A DNA stretch of 47,233 nucleotides from Paenibacillus nasutitermitis (GTDB lineage: Bacteria > Bacillota > Bacilli > Paenibacillales > Paenibacillaceae), in assembly GCF_014641075.1 (NCBI RefSeq), contig NZ_BMHP01000018.1:1-47233 (forward strand), in the 5' to 3' direction. Position 1 is the stretch's first letter, and each line of letters begins with the position of its first letter. The notes below the pieces were generated by a model. That model did not search any database, was not told where the DNA came from, and was given only the letters and a program-made list of their open reading frames with translations. Position numbers and translations under genes: made by a program. Shown here piece by piece: positions 17,612 to 26,712 of this stretch.

Positions 17612-18713
17612 GTTCGCCCTCCTGCTGACGTTCAAACTCTCCGTCAGCAAGCTTGGTAAACCGTTTGATCAGTTCAATTTCCTTCGGGTCATACGGTCTA
17701 TGATTCGGACGGAATAAATCGTGAAACCATTTTGTGAAATCCAGATGATCTCCTTTGCCCAGTTCATAACGTTGCCATGAACCTTCCCATGGCTCATAGG
17801 TTTGATACAATCCTGCAACGAATCCCCAGTTATAGCAGGCGATTTTCTCTAAATAAAACAGCGGGAATAGTTCATGTAAATGATTATTCGTTACACGGCC
17901 TAACCATTCCGTATTCATAATAGGTCTGCCGTATTCTTTTAGCCGTTTAATGATTTTGATATTATCCTCATAGGATGAATAGTTGTGATAACTGATAATA
18001 TCAGAGTTCTCAACAATAAATTGTTCAACTTCAGGCAGCTCATTGTCATAATTAAGACCCTTCCAAACACAGGATGTAATCGGCTGGTCAGGATTTACCT
18101 CTCTGGCAATTTCAAAAAATTTCTTAACATGAGGAATAGAGATCTTATCACGATGAGAATTACCTGCTTCATTGTATAAATCCCATATAACGACACGCGG
18201 ATCGTTTTTGTATTTCTCCATAATTTCGCGAACCCACACATAGTGACGTTCTGCAATTTCCCGTTCATCCATAATATGATAGCCCATTTGTTTTAAGAGC
18301 GAATGCTGTGAATGTTTACGGCCGCCATGATAGCCCCAATCAAAATTTTGCTTTCCAAGCTTTAACGGTTTATAGTGCTCATCCTTAGGAGTCATACAAT
18401 CATTGCCGAAAACAATCATTGAGCGAATGCCATGCTTATAGGCCATGCTTAAGTAACGATCAAACCGTTCCATAAAACCGTCATGATCCTGATCCCAGAC
18501 AATAAACTCCAAAATGATACGAATGCTATTAAACCCAATCGAACCTGCCAGCTCCAGTTCTTTATCAGCGGTTGCAAACCGCTCCTCAAAGCCCAGCTTC
18601 TGCCATTGATCAATTCGATTCGCACAATCACTGGACATAAAGTTACAACCGCGTAACCAAGGCGTATTGTTATACCAATTCCATGCTTTTTCTTTAGACC
18701 ATACTTGCGACAT
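17604..18713 (-). CDS. Cytoplasmic glycoside hydrolase, clan GH-A type
   Basis: 369 residues with no signal peptide. The sequence reads as a TIM barrel of the GH5/GH2-catalytic type. NxxR at FNSIRIILEF is on strand 2. The acid/base candidate Glu182 is in VVIWDLYNEAGN (NE pair after strand 4), HNY (243-245) is before strand 6, and the nucleophile candidate Glu269 is in PIMNTEWLGR (strand 7). WGFVAGLYQTYEPWEGSW supplies the strand-8 tryptophans. Proteins of this sort are often annotated as beta-xylanase, but the family is not certain. It sits between the permeases and the dehydrogenase, so it probably cleaves an imported di- or oligosaccharide. It shares 8 bp with the next gene. Confidence 0.75.
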   Translation of the reverse strand: MSQVWSKEKAWNWYNNTPWLRGCNFMSSDCANRIDQWQKLGFEERFATADKELELAGSIGFNSIRIILEFIVWDQDHDGFMERFDRYLSMAYKHGIRSMIVFGNDCMTPKDEHYKPLKLGKQNFDWGYHGGRKHSQHSLLKQMGYHIMDEREIAERHYVWVREIMEKYKNDPRVVIWDLYNEAGNSHRDKISIPHVKKFFEIAREVNPDQPITSCVWKGLNYDNELPEVEQFIVENSDIISYHNYSSYEDNIKIIKRLKEYGRPIMNTEWLGRVTNNHLHELFPLFYLEKIACYNWGFVAGLYQTYEPWEGSWQRYELGKGDHLDFTKWFHDLFRPNHRPYDPKEIELIKRFTKLADGEFERQQEGEHV

Positions 18714-18770
18714 TTCAATTCCTCCTCCAGTTTTATATCGCCACTAAATGGATACATAGACTTGCTCTCC

Positions 18771-19667
18771 CTAACCTTTTACGCTGCCTACAACGATTCC
18801 TTTGACAAAATATTTCTGCAGAAACGGGTACACGCTTAAAATTGGAATCATGGCAATTATGATTTGTGCTGATCTTAAGGAGCGATCCGAAAGTGTTTTT
18901 AGAAGCTCCCAGTCATCACCGCCCATTTCCGATACATTCATTTCGATAATTACACTTCTCAAATAGGTTTGTAAGGGCAGCTTATCAGCTGAATTCATGT
19001 AGATCATGCCATCAAACCATGCATTCCAATGTGCCACCATACAAAATAGTGAAATGGTTGCGATAGCCGGCACTGATATTGGGATATAGACCTGCGCTAA
19101 TGTTCGCAGATGCCCTGCTCCGTCTATAAAGGCTGCCTCCTCTAGCTCCTTCGGAACCTGCCTAAAGAAATTGAGCATGAGCACTAAGCTAAAAATAGGC
19201 AGTGCGCCGGGCAACACTAATGCCCATATGCTGTCGCGTAAGCCCAGCTCATTAATGAGAATAAAATTTGGAATCAATCCTCCGCTTATGAGCATGGTCA
19301 CAAAGAAAAACCAAGCATAAAAGGTTCTCATTTTAAGTCTGGACGATTCCTTTGACAGCGGATATGCCGTCAACATAATTAAAATCAGGTTGATAGCAGT
19401 GCCAAGCACCAAGCGGATCGCCGAAATCTTAAATGCCTGCCAAAATGCTGTTTTGGCCAATAAGTATTTGTAAGATTCTATCGTGAAGCCTTTCGGCCAT
19501 AACGTAACAAATCCCGCAGATACATTAAGTTTGTTGCTAAAGGAGACAGCTACAACATGCACAAATGGGAGAATGCAGATGCTTGCAAGAATAATAAGAA
19601 TTACAATGTTGCTAATGTTAAACACTCTAGTTAACATTGAATTCTTGATTCTAATGCTTGAAGACAT
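18771..19667 (-). CDS. Sugar ABC transporter permease (LplC type)
   Basis: 298 residues from the ATG at 19667, preceded by GGGAAG. A longer in-frame extension to 19721 would overlap the upstream permease and lacks a ribosome site. The first helix is ISNIVILIILASICILPFVHVVAVSFSNK. The EAA loop is EAAFIDGAGHLRTLAQVYIP, and the protein ends FVKGIVVGSVKG. It is the second permease of the importer of the galactonate-type locus, followed 57 bp later by the glycosidase gene. Confidence 0.92.
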   Translation of the reverse strand: MSSSIRIKNSMLTRVFNISNIVILIILASICILPFVHVVAVSFSNKLNVSAGFVTLWPKGFTIESYKYLLAKTAFWQAFKISAIRLVLGTAINLILIMLTAYPLSKESSRLKMRTFYAWFFFVTMLISGGLIPNFILINELGLRDSIWALVLPGALPIFSLVLMLNFFRQVPKELEEAAFIDGAGHLRTLAQVYIPISVPAIATISLFCMVAHWNAWFDGMIYMNSADKLPLQTYLRSVIIEMNVSEMGGDDWELLKTLSDRSLRSAQIIIAMIPILSVYPFLQKYFVKGIVVGSVKG

Positions 19668-19683
19668 GTTGCCACTTCCCTTT

Positions 19684-20625
19684 CTAAAAAAGTCTATAGT
19701 CAAAAAGCCTATAGGCTGCATAATAAGAAATCGAAATAAAGATCAAAGATACAATTGATTTAAACATGCCAATAGCTGCAGAAGGACCATACTTGGCATT
19801 TTCAAGTCCAAGACGATAAACCATCGTGTCTATGATATCTCCTGTTTCATAAACAATTGGACTATACAGATTGAAGATTTGATCGAACCCTGCATTTAGG
19901 ACTTGCCCTAGGCTTAGTACCATCATTAGCACTATAATCATTCTCATGCCGGGTAAGGTTACATGCCATGTCTGCTGCCACTTATTAGCGCCATCAATTT
20001 TAGCAGCTTCATAGGTGCTTGGATTAATCGTTGTAATTGCCGCTAAATACACGATCGTTCCATACCCGAAATCTTTCCAGGTATCAGTGAATATGATGGT
20101 TTCTCGAAAGAATTCATTACTGCCTAAGAAATGAATGGGTTCAATCCCGAACAAACCTAAAAATTGATTAAACAACCCTCCTGACGGCGACAATAAATCT
20201 ACTACGATCGAACCAAAAACAACCCAAGACAAGAAATAAGGAAAGTAAATGACGGTTTGAATAGATCTTTTCAATAAGCTTGAACCAATCTCATTTAATA
20301 AAATGGCAACCGTAATGGGCACGAGTAAACCTAAAACAATTTTCCATCCGGCTATAATGACTGTATTTTGCAACACATTCATTGTGTTGGGCATGGAGAA
20401 CACATAGTCGAAATTCCCCCAACCGATCCATTCCTGGTCTCCGAATAATCCCTTTGCCGGTATGAACTTTTGGAATGCTATTATTAATCCAGCCATAGGC
20501 ACGTAACTAAAAATAAGGATAATAATAATGCCAGGCAGTAACATAAGATGGAGTGGAAGCTCTCTTATTCTAATTTGGTTTTTAGTTTTCTTAGGTCCAA
20601 TAGAGGTATCAGACTTTAAATGCAT
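19684..20625 (-). CDS. Sugar ABC transporter permease (LplB type)
   Basis: A 313-residue membrane protein. The LplB-type helix reads IIIILIFSYVPMAGLIIAFQKF, the EAA loop EAAKIDGANKWQQTWHVTLP, and the C-terminus AAYRLFDYRLF. The ATG at 20625 has a GGAGG site (cctcctttt on the plus strand). It follows the lipoprotein gene after 85 bp that contain a strong hairpin. Confidence 0.92.
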   Translation of the reverse strand: MHLKSDTSIGPKKTKNQIRIRELPLHLMLLPGIIIILIFSYVPMAGLIIAFQKFIPAKGLFGDQEWIGWGNFDYVFSMPNTMNVLQNTVIIAGWKIVLGLLVPITVAILLNEIGSSLLKRSIQTVIYFPYFLSWVVFGSIVVDLLSPSGGLFNQFLGLFGIEPIHFLGSNEFFRETIIFTDTWKDFGYGTIVYLAAITTINPSTYEAAKIDGANKWQQTWHVTLPGMRMIIVLMMVLSLGQVLNAGFDQIFNLYSPIVYETGDIIDTMVYRLGLENAKYGPSAAIGMFKSIVSLIFISISYYAAYRLFDYRLF

Positions 20626-20647
20626 TTCCTACCTCCTTTTCTGAAGC

Positions 20648-20682
20648 GGTGTACTTATAATGGGAGCCATTAGAAGTACACC
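20648..20682 (-). other. Strong hairpin between lipoprotein and permease genes
   Basis: GGTGTACTT (20648-20656) pairs with AAGTACACC (20674-20682) and TAATGG (20658-20663) with CCATTA (20667-20672), giving 15 paired positions around a 3-nt loop. No T-run follows in the transcribed direction. Like the hairpin at 2435-2480 it sits directly after a binding-protein gene, which suggests 3' protection of the lipoprotein message or partial attenuation. Confidence 0.6.
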
Positions 20683-20710
20683 ATTCTGCCATTGCGTTAT
20701 AAGCACGCTT

Positions 20711-22483
20711 CTATTTCTTCTGATACGCCTTAAACCACTCATTAACCTCAAGGGTAATTTTATCGCCGCCTAAGTTGTTAAAGGTATCCACCCAAGCTGA
20801 AAACCCTTTATCAATACCTATTTCGCCAATAATCATTTTTGTAAAAGCAATCAATTGCTCATCCTGAATGGTGCTCCATCTTTCTTGCATAAAGGAGCTT
20901 TGCGCACCTAAGAATGCATTGTAGAATAATCGATCCTCTTTATAGAACTCATCCAGTGTTGACATCGCGGCATCTTCGCCAGGACCAAACATTAATTCCC
21001 ACTCCCACTTGAGAGGACCATGCAGGTTAGCCCAATAAGGAACAGCTTTGGCTCTTAACATAGAAGTATCATTGTTCTTCTCATAAGCTTCCATAATGTT
21101 GCGGTACGTAAACAAATTATCGAAGGCGGATACATTTGCGCGTACAGGCGAGAAATTCCATGCGACATTATCTTCGTACCACCACCACTCAGCATTCTTG
21201 TCTTTTAACGTATAAGAGTGCAGAGCACGCATCTTAAAGGCTATTTCCGGGTGTTCAAACTTAGAATTAACGACTAACCAGCCATGATTTGATGGCACTA
21301 TCGGCGCTTTAACGGTATTCCCGTTACCTGATGGAATCGGAACACTGATCCAATCAGATTCAGGATCTAACTCATGTAAATCTCCAAGCGTATGTCCAAT
21401 CCAATGTCCGCCTAACACAATACCCGCTTTACCATTCAAAATGCTTTCCATAGCGTCGGTATTTGATTTTGTAATAAACTCCTTATCGATGTTGCCCTTT
21501 GCGTATTGATTTGCCAAAAATTTTAGTGCTGCCTTATTTTCTTCAGCGGTCGCTCCCCATTGCAATCCGTTGGCTGTTTCAACCCAAATTTCCGGATACG
21601 CTGCAAATGCAGAGAATATACCGCGTGTGTTATAAAATAATGATTTATCAATCACTAATCCGGTCGTATCTTTAGCTCCATTTCCGTCCAAATCCGCATT
21701 CACAAAGGAATCAATGATGACTTCCAGCTCTCCCATCGTTTTTGGGCGCTCCAGCTTTAATTTTTCCATCCAATCTTTTCTGATCCATAGATACGAGAAA
21801 TTATCAGTGTGAGACACAGAGCTCGGTAAGCCGTATAACTTGCCGTCATAGGAGGCCATTTCTAACAAGGCACCGTCATCTGACTCCCAGGCTTCCTTAT
21901 CAATGTCTGCTCCCCACTTGTCCATCAATTCTGATAAGTCCCAGATCGATCCGGATTCAGCCAATTGAATCAGATCGCTTTGCTCTCTAACCAGAAAAAT
22001 ATCAGGCAAGTCGTTGGCTGTCATATCTAGACGAAGCTTTGCATTGTAATCACCGTCTGGCGACCACCATTTATAGGCCACATCAATGTTAAACATTCGC
22101 TTCATTGCATCTGTCCATCGATTGGCTTCCATCGTTTCGCCGTACATCGCGCCGAATTTTGTCATGCTGGATTCCATTGTCGGTGTATACCAGTTACTGA
22201 CCGAGACTTTAATCGGCTCCTCATATTTGGCGACTTTCTCCGATTCACCAGATTTTTCGAAAAACGGTCCAAAATTTCCTTGCAGATAAGCAAGGTTTTG
22301 ATCATATACCTCTGCTTGTGTACCAGATGCTTTAACGTTTTCTTCTGCTGTTGTTGCTGTGGTCGAAGTTGGGGTTGTTCCATTTGCTCCCTTGGAATTG
22401 GTGCTCCCACTCTCTGAATTATTGGTGCAGGCTGATAAAAGCAAACATAGCGTAATCATTAAAACTGAAAATCGCTTTCTCAT
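20711..22483 (-). CDS. Sugar-binding lipoprotein (LplA type)
   Basis: 590 residues. The signal peptide has a lipobox ending LSAC (acylated Cys19), followed by a Ser/Thr/Gly/Asn-rich linker to about residue 50. The mature domain contains DLPDIFLVREQSDLIQLAESG, WIRKDWMEKLKLERPKTM and DADLDGNGAKDTTG-like calcium-loop sequence (NADLDGNGAKDTTG), all usual for large LplA-type oligosaccharide-binding proteins. First gene of the galactonate-type operon, with a GGAGGG site. The CcpA-like sequence upstream suggests catabolite repression, and the YesM/YesN pair encoded just upstream is the likely activator. Confidence 0.9.
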   Translation of the reverse strand: MRKRFSVLMITLCLLLSACTNNSESGSTNSKGANGTTPTSTTATTAEENVKASGTQAEVYDQNLAYLQGNFGPFFEKSGESEKVAKYEEPIKVSVSNWYTPTMESSMTKFGAMYGETMEANRWTDAMKRMFNIDVAYKWWSPDGDYNAKLRLDMTANDLPDIFLVREQSDLIQLAESGSIWDLSELMDKWGADIDKEAWESDDGALLEMASYDGKLYGLPSSVSHTDNFSYLWIRKDWMEKLKLERPKTMGELEVIIDSFVNADLDGNGAKDTTGLVIDKSLFYNTRGIFSAFAAYPEIWVETANGLQWGATAEENKAALKFLANQYAKGNIDKEFITKSNTDAMESILNGKAGIVLGGHWIGHTLGDLHELDPESDWISVPIPSGNGNTVKAPIVPSNHGWLVVNSKFEHPEIAFKMRALHSYTLKDKNAEWWWYEDNVAWNFSPVRANVSAFDNLFTYRNIMEAYEKNNDTSMLRAKAVPYWANLHGPLKWEWELMFGPGEDAAMSTLDEFYKEDRLFYNAFLGAQSSFMQERWSTIQDEQLIAFTKMIIGEIGIDKGFSAWVDTFNNLGGDKITLEVNEWFKAYQKK

Positions 22484-22509
22484 CAGAATTCTAGCCCTCC
22501 TTTAATTTT

Positions 22510-22524
22510 TGAATGTTATATTCA
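22510..22524. promoter_or_regulatory. Inverted repeat upstream of lipoprotein gene
   Basis: TGAAT-gttat-ATTCA, a perfect 5-bp inverted repeat with 5-bp spacing, lies 27-41 bp before the lipoprotein start. It could be part of an operator or of the promoter region. Evidence is positional only. Confidence 0.25.
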
Positions 22525-22540
22525 GTAACACATACATAAT

Positions 22541-22554
22541 TGTAAGCGCATTCA
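22541..22554. promoter_or_regulatory. CcpA-type catabolite-responsive element
   Basis: TGTAAGCGCATTCA matches the cre consensus TGWNANCGNTNWCA at all defined positions except position 10 (A instead of T). It is centred about 64 bp upstream of the first gene of the sugar locus, a normal place for CcpA repression. Confidence 0.55.
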
Positions 22555-22631
22555 GGTTAAATAAAAAGGAAGACATTTTTGTAAATAGGCTTAAAAACGC
22601 ACAACATGATCCTGTCAAAAAGTAAAAATTT

Positions 22632-24233
22632 CTACTCCGTTTTTCCTTCTCTGTAGGATGTTGCAGAGATACCTACGAACTTTTTAAAAACTTGATTAAA
22701 ATACTTAGAGGAGTTATAGCCTATTCTTTTTGATACTTCACTTATTTTATACTCGGTTTCACGCAACAATTTCTTAGCCTCACTAATTCGCAATTCATTG
22801 ATATAGTCCATTAATCCTTTGCCTGTTTGCTCTTTATATATCCTGGACAAATAAGAAGGATTATAGTGCTTTAATTCTGCTAACTGCGTCAATGACAAAT
22901 CGTCAGTAAAGTGCTGCTCAATATAATCATTGACCGATGTAATCAATGTGGAGTAACGCTTTTCTTTCATCAGAAACCTGTGATCAAAAATTTCAGTAAT
23001 TAGCTCCAGACATCGATTAAGCCATGCAGCTCCGCTCATCTTCTTTTCATTGCTTCTTTTTGTAAAATCAACAACGTACTGTTTTTGATCCAGGTCGTAA
23101 TATCTCACCGCCTCAAGAATGAGCCATTCCATTGCAGAAACAGCTGCTAACGGCAGTACCAAATGGATATCATTGATTTTGTTCATAAATACGAGCTTGG
23201 TCCGCAACAAATTTAGAAAGCTATCTTTACTGTCATTTTTCAATGCATTCCATAGATGATTGAGTTCCTCAATTCCAGGGTAGGATCTTTCATCAATATG
23301 CAATTGTGCCGAATCCGACAAGTCCAATAAATATACGCCGCTATCTCCACGCATTCTTTCTAAATGCACAATGGAATGTTGAAAAGAATGAGGGACTTCT
23401 GTCCAGTCCAAAAAAGTATGACCCGTAATTAATGATAATGTTTCACCGGTTTGCTTCATAAGCACGTCCGGGATCTCACTAAACGATTCATGAATATAAT
23501 TGGCCAAATCTTCAAATGGCTGTGATTCAATATCCTTCGTTTTTTGAAAAAACCAAACGGCATAATTTTCGAATATATGAAAAACTACAGATATTTTTCT
23601 TAATACAATCCTTTTCTCTACATATTCCGATATTTCCGATAGTCGTTTTTTGACTTCTGCAGCATTCAAATCACTTAATAATCCCACTGTTATAAAGACC
23701 GAGTCATCGATGACTAATGGAATATTCAACAAATCTAAATCTGATTGCACTAAAGTTCTGTCGCCTGACAGAATACGGTTGAGCATATCACTACGAAGAT
23801 ATGGCGTCATTCTTGAAATTCGATTCCCTAAATTCAAGAAAAATTGCTCCTTTTTTTGATTATCCTCCATTTGTCGCAAATGCTGCTCAATCGTATCTCG
23901 AATGACTTCATATCCTTCAACCTTTAAAATGAAATTAACGTTGTCATATTTAAGAGCATTATAGGCGTATTCAAACTCATTGTAAGCGGTTACAATTATG
24001 ACTCTGCAGTCTGGCCAATAGCTTTTAATAAATTCTAACAACTCCATACCATCCATCGCAGGCATTGATATATCTGAGATGATAATATCAAATCTAACCC
24101 TTCTCATAATATCGATTGCCTCGTAGGCAGAATATGTACGATGGATCTCTAACTCTTCAAATTGAGTACTTAAAAAGCCGCTTAAGGTATTAACAATCAA
24201 TTCTTCATCATCAACAATTAATAATCTATACAT
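22632..24233 (-). CDS. Response regulator with AraC-type domain, YesN type
   Basis: 533 residues. The receiver domain has LLIVDDEEL, the phospho-acceptor Asp54 (IIISDISMPAMDG) and a conserved lysine in NFILKVEGYE. The linker is about 290 residues. The C-terminal AraC domain is LTQLAELKHYNPSYLSRIYKEQ and ISEVSKRIGYNSSKYFNQVF. Its ATG shares one base with the TGA of the kinase gene (TGATG). It is followed by about 150 bp and then the importer operon on the same strand, its probable target. Confidence 0.93.
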   Translation of the reverse strand: MYRLLIVDDEELIVNTLSGFLSTQFEELEIHRTYSAYEAIDIMRRVRFDIIISDISMPAMDGMELLEFIKSYWPDCRVIIVTAYNEFEYAYNALKYDNVNFILKVEGYEVIRDTIEQHLRQMEDNQKKEQFFLNLGNRISRMTPYLRSDMLNRILSGDRTLVQSDLDLLNIPLVIDDSVFITVGLLSDLNAAEVKKRLSEISEYVEKRIVLRKISVVFHIFENYAVWFFQKTKDIESQPFEDLANYIHESFSEIPDVLMKQTGETLSLITGHTFLDWTEVPHSFQHSIVHLERMRGDSGVYLLDLSDSAQLHIDERSYPGIEELNHLWNALKNDSKDSFLNLLRTKLVFMNKINDIHLVLPLAAVSAMEWLILEAVRYYDLDQKQYVVDFTKRSNEKKMSGAAWLNRCLELITEIFDHRFLMKEKRYSTLITSVNDYIEQHFTDDLSLTQLAELKHYNPSYLSRIYKEQTGKGLMDYINELRISEAKKLLRETEYKISEVSKRIGYNSSKYFNQVFKKFVGISATSYREGKTE

Positions 24234-26005
24234 CAGAATCCACCCTTTTTTTCAATTGTGAGTGTACAACAAATACCACCCAACTCTGATTTACTAATTT
24301 TCAGTCCACTCAAATCACCAAAGGTCATTTTTAATCGGTAATGAATATTATGAAGTGCAATTCCATTTGCATTTGTCTGATTACTATCTCTTAAAATATT
24401 GTTCAGCTTTTCAAGCTTCTCATCCGATAATCCCTCTCCATTATCCTCAACTGTAATAACGAGATAATCGTTAGAGACTGTACAATTAATTTTGATTAAA
24501 CCGCCTTGTCTAACATTTTTTATACCATGTTCAAATGCATTTTCAATTAATGGCTGGATAATGAGACGAGGAACATTAAAGTTTAAATATTCGTTCGGAC
24601 ATTCCCCGAATTGTGTTTCTACCCGATTCGAATAACGTATCTGTTGTATCTCCGTATAAACACGAGCATGTTCCATTTCCTCACTCAGCAATGCATGCTC
24701 ATTATGAGAATTGGTCATGTAGCGCAGAAATCTGCCCATTGTATCCGATAACTTTATAGCTTGTTCAACCTCTTCTTCCTGTAGTAATCCACATAAAATA
24801 AAGTAGGTATTATATAAAAAGTGGGGACTGATTTGGTATTGCAGCTGCTTCAGCTCTGCTTTCGTGCTTAATATTTTCAATTCATATTCATTCTCAACCA
24901 GATCCTGAATGTGGTCTGACATACTATCAAATTTTTGATATAAATGCTGAAATTCAACATACCAAGACTGCCCCATTCTGACACTTAGATCGCCTGACTC
25001 TATGAGAGATACCTTCTTTTGGGCATGTGCAAGCGGTCTGTAAATCATCAAATAAACGATTAGTGTCGTAATGAGCGTTAAGATAATGATAATGGCAAAA
25101 AAGATAATAACCGTTTTGTTATAACTCTCTAATGGCGTAAGAATTGCATTGTGTGGTGTTAGCTGGTAAAAGGTCATACCATATAGATCCGAAAAATAAC
25201 TCGTCAACAAATAATTTTCATCCTTAAATGAAATTAGCTTATGAAAGATCCCCTTCTCCATATCCTCTTTTGAAATAAACTCATTTAAATCGTTAATCTC
25301 TGTTGATGTTCCGCCTAGATAATGATTAGTTCCGCCAATATTAATATAAACCGCATAATGCGGTGATGATTCACTTGTATGGAAGGTATTTAAATACTTT
25401 GTAATACTCGCTTTACCGACCAAGCTCGTCAGTATGACCGAGGATTCCTCATATTCAATATTATATTGATACGGATAGTTCATCCAAAACATTAAGCCAT
25501 CATCTGTAAACACAATCTTTTCCTTATTCGTTCGTATGAGTTTAATTAATTCAAGTTCGTCCTTATTGTTAATGGTTTTTATTGAGTTTACACTTAATTC
25601 TTTTTTAATCTTTGGGAAAATCACCTTAAATGAGTCTAAGAAGGTATGACTATTCTGTTTTGACTTCATCGAAGACTGAAGAATATCTATCTCATACGCA
25701 AATCTGGTTGTTGGGGATTGAGTCTGAAATTTAATCGGAAGAGAAATCAACGTATCACTGGACATCAGATCGTACATTTCGTCATGGATTTTCTCAATAT
25801 GGTGCTCAAATAACTTTGTAAATGATTGTGTTTCAATCAATTTATTATCAACCAAAGTATCTTCAATCTTATTGATTGAACTCACGTAAATAAAACATAC
25901 AAAGACAATTAATGCAATTATGCTGCTTAAGGAGATACATAACATAGTAAATAAAAGTGATTTGAACGGATTACCTATTTTTTCTATAATGATTTCCCCT
26001 TTCAT
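24233..26005 (-). CDS. Sensor histidine kinase, YesM type
   Basis: 590 residues. The first helix is LLFTMLCISLSSIIALIVFVCFIYV, followed by a Cache-type extracytoplasmic domain, a second helix near 305 (IIFFAIIIILTLITTLIVYLMIY), HAMP, and a His_kinase domain with YQISPHFLYNTYF (phospho-His395). The ATPase N box is LIIQPLIENAFEHGI and the G box VEDNGEGLSDEKL. The ATG at 26005 has no ribosome site, whereas a clear AAAGGGG lies inside the first codons, 5-8 bases before ATT ATA, so initiation a few codons downstream at a rare start is possible. Likely senses the sugar of the adjacent locus. Confidence 0.92.
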   Translation of the reverse strand: MKGEIIIEKIGNPFKSLLFTMLCISLSSIIALIVFVCFIYVSSINKIEDTLVDNKLIETQSFTKLFEHHIEKIHDEMYDLMSSDTLISLPIKFQTQSPTTRFAYEIDILQSSMKSKQNSHTFLDSFKVIFPKIKKELSVNSIKTINNKDELELIKLIRTNKEKIVFTDDGLMFWMNYPYQYNIEYEESSVILTSLVGKASITKYLNTFHTSESSPHYAVYINIGGTNHYLGGTSTEINDLNEFISKEDMEKGIFHKLISFKDENYLLTSYFSDLYGMTFYQLTPHNAILTPLESYNKTVIIFFAIIIILTLITTLIVYLMIYRPLAHAQKKVSLIESGDLSVRMGQSWYVEFQHLYQKFDSMSDHIQDLVENEYELKILSTKAELKQLQYQISPHFLYNTYFILCGLLQEEEVEQAIKLSDTMGRFLRYMTNSHNEHALLSEEMEHARVYTEIQQIRYSNRVETQFGECPNEYLNFNVPRLIIQPLIENAFEHGIKNVRQGGLIKINCTVSNDYLVITVEDNGEGLSDEKLEKLNNILRDSNQTNANGIALHNIHYRLKMTFGDLSGLKISKSELGGICCTLTIEKKGGF

Positions 26006-26039
26006 ACGAGTTAATAAAAAATAAATAGCCGTGTTCAGA

Positions 26040-26680
26040 ACTGACAGGAATGCATTGAATGGAAAAATATGCCCTTAACCTATGACCATATTACTTGAAT
26101 GCTCTTTCTCGATCAACAGGTCTTATGAGGAAATTGCAAATGCTGTAATAGACTGGATCGGCTACAGTAAGTTGGACAGATAAATTGAGGGATGGTAGAT
26201 AAGACCGACTCCAATGCGTCCACAACGGAAAAGCCATTTGCAGTGCCCGTTCACTCCGAACGAGCCCTATACCGTTGCGGCCAGCGATTTAACGTACAGC
26301 TGGAGACAAGAGATGAACATGGAAGCACTAGTTCAATCAATTGATACGTTTCCGGATGGCTGTTCAGGCCTTATACCTCGGTTAGGACATATTAGGTGGA
26401 AATGGGTAAGGAAAGTCCACATGAGGTGCGGATAGGAAAATTAATTATACGGAAGCACAATCTGGAGATTGACCGGGAAGTGATGATTCATCCGGATCAG
26501 TTCCAGCTATGGGACAATTGGAGGATTGATCTACTGCTCGACGAAAATCAGGAGAAGTTGCGCTCGTTCCAGCAGGCAGCCATACCCAAGGAAAATTTAG
26601 ACAGGCTTCATAAAACTCGCAGCAAGACGCTGATTACAACCCCCTCGCAAAATAAGTTTCTGTTTTATCCCACTGAAAGC
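26040..26680. other. Gene debris, no intact gene
   Basis: About 640 bp between the kinase and the MerR operon. Several short plus-strand frames look partly coding (NRSYEEIANAVIDWIGYSKLDR near 26120; VRIGKLIIRKHNLEIDREVM near 26430), but they are broken by stops and frameshifts, and none has a convincing start. The first peptide vaguely recalls the end of an insertion-sequence transposase, but this is not secure. The last frame (26396-26716) runs through the MerR promoter, so at least its end is not coding. Confidence 0.4.
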
Positions 26681-26681
26681 C

Positions 26682-26712
26682 TTGACATAGAGTGCACTCT
26701 AGCTGATATGCT
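26682..26712 (+). promoter_or_regulatory. MerR-type promoter with 19-bp spacer and palindromic operator
   Basis: -35 TTGACA (26682-26687) and -10 TATGCT (26707-26712) are 19 bp apart, the overlong spacing that MerR-family activators correct by untwisting DNA. The spacer holds a perfect 14-bp palindrome, TAGAGTGCACTCTA (26688-26701). It lies directly before the MerR gene and its dehydrogenase partner, so the operon should be autoregulated. Confidence 0.85.
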
